Assembly (NCBI GenBank): GCA_965199815.1
Contig: CBDATE010000028.1
Span: forward strand, 124,001-188,000
DNA: 64,000 nt
From: Azotimanducus sp965199815
GTDB lineage: Bacteria; Pseudomonadota; Gammaproteobacteria; Pseudomonadales; Azotimanducaceae
Direction: 5' to 3'
A model generated the notes under the pieces. That model was not told where the DNA came from. It was given only the letters and a program-made list of their open reading frames with translations, and made no database searches. The position numbers and the translations under genes were made by a program. Of the stretch, positions 62,901-64,000 are shown in pieces (the stretch's first letter is position 1; every line of letters begins with the position of its first letter).

Positions 62901-63186
62901 GTTCACGCTGAGTCCGAGCTTTGGTCTTGGGGTGTCCGAGACGGCGATAGATTACAGCCTCGGCTGGGAGCTGGTGCCGCAACCGAGTGAAACCGCGCTT
63001 GACTTCACGCTGACGCTCAAGGCGACGCGGCGCGAGCCTCTTGATGTGGGGAGTGCGAGCAGCACATGGTTCGACACAGGTGTCGGCGGGGACGGAGTCG
63101 GTTCCGGATTCGACACTGGCCAGCAGAACGGTTCGGAACTCGGACCGGAACACGGAGTGTCAATCGGGGTCACCGCGCGCTGGTAG
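44962..63186 (+). CDS. Giant autotransporter adhesin with FN3, Ig-like, Calx-beta and VCBS repeats
   Basis: About 6,070 residues. GTG 44962 follows GGGAGG at a 5-base spacing; ATG 45133 (after AGGTGAG) is the other start and gives 6,017. The leader ends LLAFVALPILCMGLLPTSASAQ, a signal peptide with a long basic head. From 45300 to 50540, fibronectin type III modules alternate with He_PIG Ig-like modules (GTLPPGLTLNTATGVISGTP). Calx-beta modules lie at 50540-51400, 52900-54270, 59365-59670 and 61150-61480. Seven PKD-like plus VCBS units fill 54858-59070. A Gly/Ser linker leads to a C-terminal beta-barrel (about 61950-63183) ending SIGVTARW with an aromatic last residue. It should be exported to the cell surface (type Va secretion) and mediate adhesion. 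Confidence 0.88.
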   Translation: MSLKKNLRLSDVSGSSGSFRPFRTIPAHTFRNSAHSGHNSTPPPPPPPLSQQQQVSSMSHLSTPTASLKSAKETFAALTRLRRTPRARLHVLLAFVALPILCMGLLPTSASAQSQLDDPVVTVQPTASGELTVRWDPVDGAGPGEGFYDLRYREKDTTISWFPTNDAVTQINPATSPQKITGLTNGKTYEVRVHARSDTQGISRGTSNVAEGTPVASPRLDPPVLMELDLGDGEVTARWDDVPFADFYDVLYRQKRTPNTWFTTTNNDEIIPAIRIRPATSPQVITGLTNGTTYEVRVSARSNTQGISRGTSNVVEGAPGPLPTAITNLQLAPKDGSIEVSWTAATVAPNGYIIQWRQRGAGNPLSPINTVDGTSFTITGLTNGLQYLVRVQTRNRANTDVQTDTLVTGIDIPRANTAPTVANPIPDQSVVGATLSYTFPANTFSDEQDSTLTYTASKADDTALPSWLTFDASTRTFSGPVGAAEVGTIVSVKVTASDTEGGSVSDEFDISLTKGSLAAPTGLAAKPDSRTSIGFAVTWTAVPNAAGYTATATPSGGSAIDGTVVTTGTNPEAFFTGLTADTSYAIAVKATGNIYYNDSGTASLNVSTTSASVTPTKASNLQVVAADRSLNVSWTAATAAPTGYSVRWRPTGPTTLTEINTVFGTSFIIPDLTPGIGYLVRLETRNFANTGLQANTEVTTTAVTPFGAAYTAPTTLSVGTSVTVSPVVEFGSDTPSYAVTTGTLPPGLTLNTATGVISGTPTTVSSSPTTVTITATAGSGSTQKTSTPEITFPVVDKGALAAPSDLLEKPGTNSRTGFTMTWTAVPNAAGYTATATPSGGTAINGVVTITNTGPEASFTGLTGGTSYLVSVTATGDDNYANSAATSLTVTTSTLVVPTEASNLQVTAADRSLSVSWTAADEAPNGYSVRWRETGQDKTFSAINTVVGTSFIILDLTPGTGYLVRLETRNAANDDVQSGTAITTPVGITPFGVAYTAPPTLRVGTAVTPLNPVIGGFGTDTPSYAVTTGTLPDGLGLDTATGVISGAPTTASISTTTVTITATTGSGSTQKVATSDIIFPVIGRSTLANPMGLAVKSNTLSQVGFTMTWMAVENAEGYEATATQLDSNGIETGTPTEGTVDTTGAAPEAFFNGLSASTTYLVKVKATGNANYSDSAAAELPVTTSVSAVPTKVSGLQVAAADRSLSVSWTAATVAPNGYSVRWRPTGQGTTLTEANTVLGTSFIIPDLTPGTTYLVRVETRNVANTGVQENTDVNFSTGAAPFGVTYTAPATLNVGASVTVSPVRGGFGSDTPSYKVTTGTLPPGLTLNTASGVISGAPTAVSSSPTTVTITATAGSGSTQKVSTPDITFPAVGKGVLPAPPNLSVKSDTTSRTGFTVTWTADALASGYTATATQLDSNDSPVGTPIDGTVTEPSTGPEASFTGLTAGTTYRVSVTALGNANYLNSPAATLSVTTQAPPVPTRASNLQVVPADRSLSVSWTAATEAPNGYSVRWRVDEVGTTLSPIEIVTTTTFTNISNLIPGTAYVVQVDTRNIANTGVQENTEVTSTGVEPFGAIYTAPTKLSMDTSVTVTPVSGGFGSDAPSYAVTTGTLPPGLNLNAATGVISGAPTTLNSSTTTVTITVTAGSGSTQKTSIVNLTFPAVVVGNAMPVITDIADQTATFGTDLEVDVDAADTDTGDTLQYKAESSDATVATVTPTTLTNLAANSKVTVTPVAAGTATITVTVSDGAAMPTDTFMVTVSRAQLGTPVVTLVAGDGQLTPNWAAVAGASSYDLQWKRSSVTSWSATSGVTTVESTTSGTAITGLTNGEAYDVRVRANAASSSTTYTDGDWSSGTQGTPNRTLSMRLREKSATNVVFDDGGRPTGDAAWEDARTVEFDVTLSSAISAGDAAVTVDYATSDIPDTDPAINLVREIYPAVAGQDYTAVSGTLTFAAGDTTKVITVRIPDDTTYEPRQQVFRIELSNPVGTSIPPGQGTLDLSIVDDDPFPPVTVTATGLTSTGSPGATATDAEGRLRVVEGDSGLTSVIFTVSQPIVVGWRNILAGDLFLKTDLGTATAGTDFPNIRARTFSFDRGLTQRNFIVSITGDTATEDDETLYIEFSRARPDSIVSNADDNAFLIEITIVDDDGVPSAPSAPSLTMTASGQLTANWMAPVDDGGSGITDYDVRYRVKPTSGDPAWTPLDDTGVNAAGMRTTTTIGGLTNGTMYQVQVRAQNRNGEGAWSTSAEGTPSASNLVPTFGTMTIDDQIWVVDTNTSLTLPAATGGNGTLSYTLSPSALPAGITFNAPTRTLSGTPTVVASAATYTYTVADGDTNTAASDTASLTFSLAVGNGRLAMPTGLTQKPDSLSPNQFTIIWNAVANASGYAATAVQSGKSFIGAVTTSSSRPEATFIGLDSNATYAVTVVAKGNANYQDSMGATLTVITPSFSSDAAPDFGAETIADQIWVVGTRVNLTLPTATSGNEGLSYTLSPNTPPAGVAFDVTTRRLSGIPTAVASAATYTWTAADGDSNTAASDTTSLTFSVTVNKGTLVTPTGLALKASTQTQTGFTVAWDAVAGATSYTATATPSGGTAVTGTVDTSGTKPEAVFTGLTADTAYTVSVVAKGNTANYNDSAAGTAILSTAAGSVTPALVFTPTALTVGEGASGTYTVALATQPTASVTVAVNVFGSSDVTVDTDGGTTGDQSDLTFTSSTWNTAQTVTVSAAEDNDVGDDTATLSHAALGGGYGSVTGSVSVTVDDDDTRGVTISETALTVLEGASGTYTVVLDTQPTGDVTVTIGGASGDVSVDTDGGTTGNQNTLTFTSSTWNTAQTVTVTAAEDEDAAADAAVTLTHAVSGGDYGLVTAASVVVTITEKDAATFSVTGPSDVAEGAGTATYTVSLSAQPSAGVSVAYATSDGTATAGSDYTAASGSRIFTTDNWDTAQTVNVTITDDTVDENDETFTFTLTESSTGTSLSASPTVTTTITDNDVPAVTVSFGAATYSVTEGGTVSVTVTLSADPERSVTIPLTTTNGTGAVAGDYSGVPASVAFASGETSKTLTFSATDDSVDESDETVTLSFGASLPTRVTAGTTSSTVVTITDNDTSGLTYSAAPSTLTVGTPITALTATATGFGSATVAYSVTSTVKLPAGLNLSTSTGAITGAPTTASTSTATVTVSATSGSGDTARTATVNITFPAVGKGTLATPTGLALKTNTQTQIGFTVTWTAVTNATGYTATAVQGSNTFTGTVDTTGTNPEATFTGLAANTTYAVSVVATGNTANYENSAAATLSQATAANSAPTANAGADTTVAEGASVTLDGTGSSDPDAGTTLTYSWARKSGETNNAVTLTNANTASASFTAPNDIAANVTLTFVLTVSDGTLSATDEVVITVTGNNAAATFSGDLTGAVTEDAIQTTATGTVTVTDSDGANTVQAQSNVEGTYGTLSIATSGAWTYTLDNTRTATNALAAGATPTDAFPIQSADNTPGTVTITVTGANDAPTANAGADTTVTEGVSVTLSGAGNDPDAGTTLTYSWARKSGETDNAVTLTNANTASASFTAPDDIAANATLTFVLTVSDGTLSATDEVVITVTGANADATFSGDLAGAVTEDATETTATGTVTVTDNDGANMVQAQTDAAGTYGTLTIATSGAWTYTLDNADADTNALAAAATATDAFTINAADGTAGTVTITVTGANDAPTANAGADTTVAEGASVTLDGTGSSDPDAGTTLTYSWARKSGETNNAVTLTNANTASASFTAPDDIAANATLTFVLTVSDGTLSATDEVVITVTGANADATFSGDLAGAVTEDATETTATGTVTVTDNDGANMVQAQTDAAGTYGTLTIATSGAWTYTLDNADADTNALAAAATATDAFTINAADGTAGTVTITVTGANDAPTADAGANATVTEGVSVTLSGTDSSDPDAGTTLTYSWARKSGETDNAVTLTNANTASASFTAPDDIAANATLTFVLTVSDGTLSATDEVVITVTGANADATFSGDLAGAVTEDATETTATGTVTVTDNDGANTVQAQTDAAGTYGTLTIATSGAWTYTLDNADADTNALAAAATATDAFEIAAADGTEGTVTITVTGANDAPTANAGADTTVAEGASVTLSGTGSSDPDAGTTLTYSWARKSGETNNAVTLTNANTASASFTAPNDIAANVTLTFVLTVSDGTLSATDEVVITVTGANAAATFSGDLTGAVTEDATQTTATGTVTVTDNDGANTVQAQSNVEGTYGTLSIATSGAWTYTLDNTRTATNALAAGATPTDAFPIQSADNTPGTVTITVTGANDAPTANAGADTTVTEGVSVTLSGAGNDPDAGTTLTYSWARKSGETDNAVTLTNANTASASFTAPDDIAANVTLTFVLTVSDGTLSATDEVVITVTGANATATFGGDLTGAVTEDATETTATGTVTVTDNDGANTVQAQTNAAGTYGTLTIATSGAWTYTLDNTRTATNALAAGATPTDTFPIQSADNTPGTVTITVTGANDAPTANAGADTTVTEGVSVTLSGAGNDPDAGTTLTYSWARKSGETDNAVTLTNANTASASFTAPNDIAANVTLTFVLTVSDGTLSATDEVVITVTGNNAAATFSGDLTGAVTEDATQTTATGTVTVTDNDGANMVQAQTDAAGTYGTLTIATSGAWTYTLDNADADTNALAAAATATDAFTINAADGTAGTVTITVTGANDAPTVANAIADQTATVGVAFSYVFPANSFSDADSGNTLTYTASKSDDMALPTWLSFSAGTRTFSGTPQSTDAGTLSVKVTASDGTASVSDTFDIEVSLVPALVFTPTALTVDEGGSGTYTVALATQPTATVTVTVAGSGDVSVSPTSLTFSNSNWDTAQTVTVSAAEDDDDAIDDSVTLGHTTTGYGSVSGNLVVTVDDDDQSLTYTAAPTTMTVGTPITALTATATNFTGTLGYSVTTGSLPAGLEISSSTGAIAGTPMAASTSTTTVTVTATAGTGTDAQTATANITFPAVSKATLATPTGLALKANTQTQTGFTVTWTAVANATGYTATATPSGGTAVTGTVDTTGTNPEAAFTGLTAGTTYTVSVVATGNTANYENSSAATLSQATAEADVAPSFGNETIADQTWMVGTPVNLTLPAATDGNGTLSYTLSPDLPTGVTLDATTRVVSGTPTVVASAVTYTWSAADGDTNTADTDTVSLAFAVTVEAPLQPDPTRVSDLQVTAGDGSLEVSWTAASEAPNGYSVRWREKGPGTVLTPANEVTGTTFTIPDLTNGVTYVVRVETRNVANDGVQPTTFVTGTGTPVAEVVLVMLDTPVVTVRAGDGQLTANWADVANAAEYELQWKPSTVASWDDTGVSSVYPATSGTRISGLTNNEAYGVRVRARAADGSMTHTDSLWSSVAQGRPVADERSRSRFSQVPRVSIADAEPVAEGQNLIFQVTLSRAVRYRVKVYWATRPGTATANRDYKSAAGAVVFRPGVTQRRIRVKTLNDAHDDPNETMKVRLSSPRGVLIADGVATGMIINSDAMPTAWLARFGRTVTEQALEGVGQRLTAPREAGTEANLAGLTLLDSAGGKANAWASAGQVSGEMSGVPAGLPVGGVFNSTPLDGSPASGAGRALFSGGSMSGMFGGSAQGGGALGGGFVGSAASAARGSAPFGGNALTRSSFTQTGAMDEDGGSLAFWGRGAQSVFRGMDGSMSLDGEVETATLGVDYAREQWLAGVALAYSQGAGGYRESEAGLGDVKTTLSAAIPYASYRFSERLDVWGAVGRGVGTLTLTPQDEGGIETDLDWSMVSAGLRGGLLGAEGRGAAVSVVSDAFWSRTGSARMEAGMEAGERHSSLAASQADVSRLRLGLEGSWALDLGRAGGLMPKLEAGVRHDGGDAEQGFGVEVGGGVAWRVPALGLTLDVSGRTLLTHEDDGQEAYGFSAALGYDPRPETTRGFTLNLRQDVGGPSSGGVQALFVSELPGVGMGSGASLGSRWNLETSYGMAVSDDRFTLSPSFGLGVSETAIDYSLGWELVPQPSETALDFTLTLKATRREPLDVGSASSTWFDTGVGGDGVGSGFDTGQQNGSELGPEHGVSIGVTARW
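45085..45104 (+). repeat. Run of 20 C, probable phase-variation tract
   Basis: Twenty consecutive C followed by four TC steps, 28 bases before ATG 45133. If translation starts at GTG 44962 the tract encodes proline and lies in the coding sequence; at 20 C the frame is open. If it starts at ATG 45133 the tract is in the leader. Length change by slippage would alter translation or expression either way. Confidence 0.8.
54858..59070 (+). repeat. Seven tandem 600/603-bp units in the adhesin gene
   Basis: Unit starts (ACCGACGGC) lie at about 54858, 55461, 56061, 56664, 57267, 57870 and 58470. Each encodes a PKD-like module (NAGADTTV...TLTYSWARKSGET) and a VCBS module (GTVTVTDNDGAN...GTYGTL). The 3-bp differences reflect GTGSSDPD versus GAGNDPD. 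Blocks are shared almost exactly between non-adjacent units, suggesting recombination among them. Confidence 0.9.
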
Positions 63187-63210
63187 CGTACTGGTAGTGC
63201 GCTGGTAGTC

Positions 63211-63239
63211 GGGGGAACCCTGTTATTCAGGGTTTCCCT
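63211..63239. terminator. Bidirectional hairpin between the adhesin and permease genes
   Basis: GGGGGAACCCTG-TTATT-CAGGGTTTCCCT is the first-hairpin module of the repeat family in reverse orientation. It lies between two convergent genes and overlaps the last codons of the permease. Just before it, CTGGTAG occurs three times at 11-base spacing (63180, 63191, 63202). Confidence 0.6.
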
Positions 63240-64000
63240 GGCGCGCAGCGAAACTCTGCCGTGCGAGCAGCAACACAGGTACGAGCCCGGCGAGGAGGAT
63301 TGTGAGCGAGGCCGTCGATGCTTCTGCCAGACGCTCGTCCGAGGCGAGACGATACGCGCGGGTCGCCAGGGTCTCAAAGTTGAACGGTCGCAGAATGAGC
63401 GTTGCCGGCAACTCCTTGATCACATCCACGAACACCAGCAGCATGGCGGTCAGCAGCGCAGGTGTGAGCAGAGGCACATGCACACGTACCAGCAGCCCGC
63501 CGGGGCTCGCCCCCAGGCTGCGCGCGGCGCTGTCGTAGTTGGGATGGATGCGCGCCATTCCGCTCTCCAGGCTGTTGAACGCGACGGTCAGGAAGCGAGC
63601 CAGATACACAAACACCAGTGTGGCCATGCTCCCCGTGAGCAAAAGCCCCGTCTGCATACCAGAGACAGCGTTCAGCCAGCTCGCGAGTTGCTTGTCGAGA
63701 GCGGTCAAGGGTGCGATGAGTCCGACTGCGAGCACCATGCCGGGAATCGCATAGCCGAGGGTGGCTGTCCGCACACCAATCCCGAGTAGCCATGCGCCCC
63801 CTTCGAGGCGCAACGCGTAGTTGAGCCAGAGCGCGCACAGCCCGGCGAGCAGTGCCGCAATCGCTGCTACCGAGACGCTGTTGGTCAGGTATCCGATAAA
63901 GGCAACGCCGAAGCCTGGGTCGCCACTTGTCAGTGCATGCCACAGCAGCGTTGCAGCAGGCAACAGCAGGCCGAGTATCAGTGGAAGCGCGCACACAAAC
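63223..64000 (-). CDS. ABC transporter permease, FbpB/ThiP-like (C-terminal part)
   Basis: About 258 codons of a multi-pass permease whose start lies beyond base 64000. Hydrophobic segments alternate throughout, and the ABC-docking EAA loop is SAARSLGASPGGLLVRVHVPLL. FVDVIKELPATLILRPFNFETLATRAYRLASDERL is characteristic of the second half of iron(III) (FbpB/AfuB) permeases, which are fused double-domain proteins, with ThiP as the close alternative. Export direction is import of ferric iron or a small solute. The stop lies inside the terminator hairpin. Confidence 0.85.
   Translation of the reverse strand, partial: FVCALPLILGLLLPAATLLWHALTSGDPGFGVAFIGYLTNSVSVAAIAALLAGLCALWLNYALRLEGGAWLLGIGVRTATLGYAIPGMVLAVGLIAPLTALDKQLASWLNAVSGMQTGLLLTGSMATLVFVYLARFLTVAFNSLESGMARIHPNYDSAARSLGASPGGLLVRVHVPLLTPALLTAMLLVFVDVIKELPATLILRPFNFETLATRAYRLASDERLAEASTASLTILLAGLVPVLLLARQSFAARQGNPE

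Noticed and set aside
1..64000. tRNA or rRNA genes
   Set aside because: I saw no cloverleaf with a T-loop GTTCGA-type core and acceptor stem, nor any rRNA-like stretch; without a covariance search a missed tRNA is possible but unlikely.

Overview
The window reads as the chromosome of a high-GC gammaproteobacterium. The marker genes point that way: a class Ia nrdAB pair, a complete nqrABCDEF sodium pump, Coq7-type ubiquinone hydroxylase, a ribH-nusB-thiL cluster, cytochrome c5 and a DUF2282/DUF692/DUF2063/DoxX (bufferin, Hvf/Gig-type) copper-peptide operon. I cannot name a genus. Roughly the first 26 kb is ordinary housekeeping DNA. The second half is a repeat- and IS-rich accessory region full of broken genes.

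Layout. 1-1704: end of nrdA and all of nrdB. 1744-3828 (minus): a secreted metzincin-type lipoprotein. 3886-6412 (minus): bufA-bufB-bufC-bufD. 6528-9818: cytochrome c5, an opposing SDR gene, then ribH-nusB-thiL overlapping one another. 9850-13370: three paralogous coiled-coil membrane proteins and a dead IS3-family element. 13566-15746 (minus): beta-carbonic anhydrase, coq7 and a double cNMP-binding protein. 15957-19041: a LytTR regulator, a DUF2141 protein and a carotenoid-oxygenase family enzyme. 19341-25264: nqrABCDEF. 25371-26204: Nudix hydrolase. 26383-28666: an IS21-family element with a 5-bp target duplication, next to six 71-bp tandem repeats. 29343-31753: a PiT-like membrane protein, an HSL-family hydrolase and a tiny membrane protein. 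32106-36810: four tandem AAA-ATPase/PD-(D/E)XK genes, alternately deleted and intact. 36918-37832: cysE. 37845-41460: a methyltransferase remnant, an ATPase-nuclease pair and an IS200/RAYT-type Y1 transposase among short repeats. 41462-44782: a DUF2235 hydrolase, a truncated nuclease-domain ORF and a DNA methyltransferase coupled to an HNH nuclease gene broken by two hairpin insertions. 44962-63186: a giant (about 6,000 residue) autotransporter adhesin with a run of 20 C near its start. 63223-64000: end of an FbpB/ThiP-like ABC permease.

The most unusual content is a family of modular elements built from consecutive perfect hairpins. Copies or parts lie near 1704, 15846, 16845, 25267, 26331-29153, 44381, 44816 and 63211. 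One copy sits inside the HNH nuclease gene with boundaries that can be read from the protein frame, so these elements insert into genes. Many hairpins display GGA in the loop on the plus strand, and the six-unit array would display about 18 GGA motifs if transcribed. That resembles CsrB/RsmZ-type CsrA-sponge RNAs. This is a hypothesis only; a DNA-level role for single-stranded hairpins recognised by a Y1 transposase is the main alternative. A second repeat family with the core TGGGACAC surrounds the RAYT-type gene and has overrun the 3' end of the ATPase-linked nuclease gene.

Functional themes: deoxynucleotide synthesis, respiratory sodium pumping, copper handling, flavin/thiamine and ubiquinone metabolism on the left; mobile elements, decayed restriction-modification, a candidate defence pair and a probably phase-variable surface adhesin on the right.
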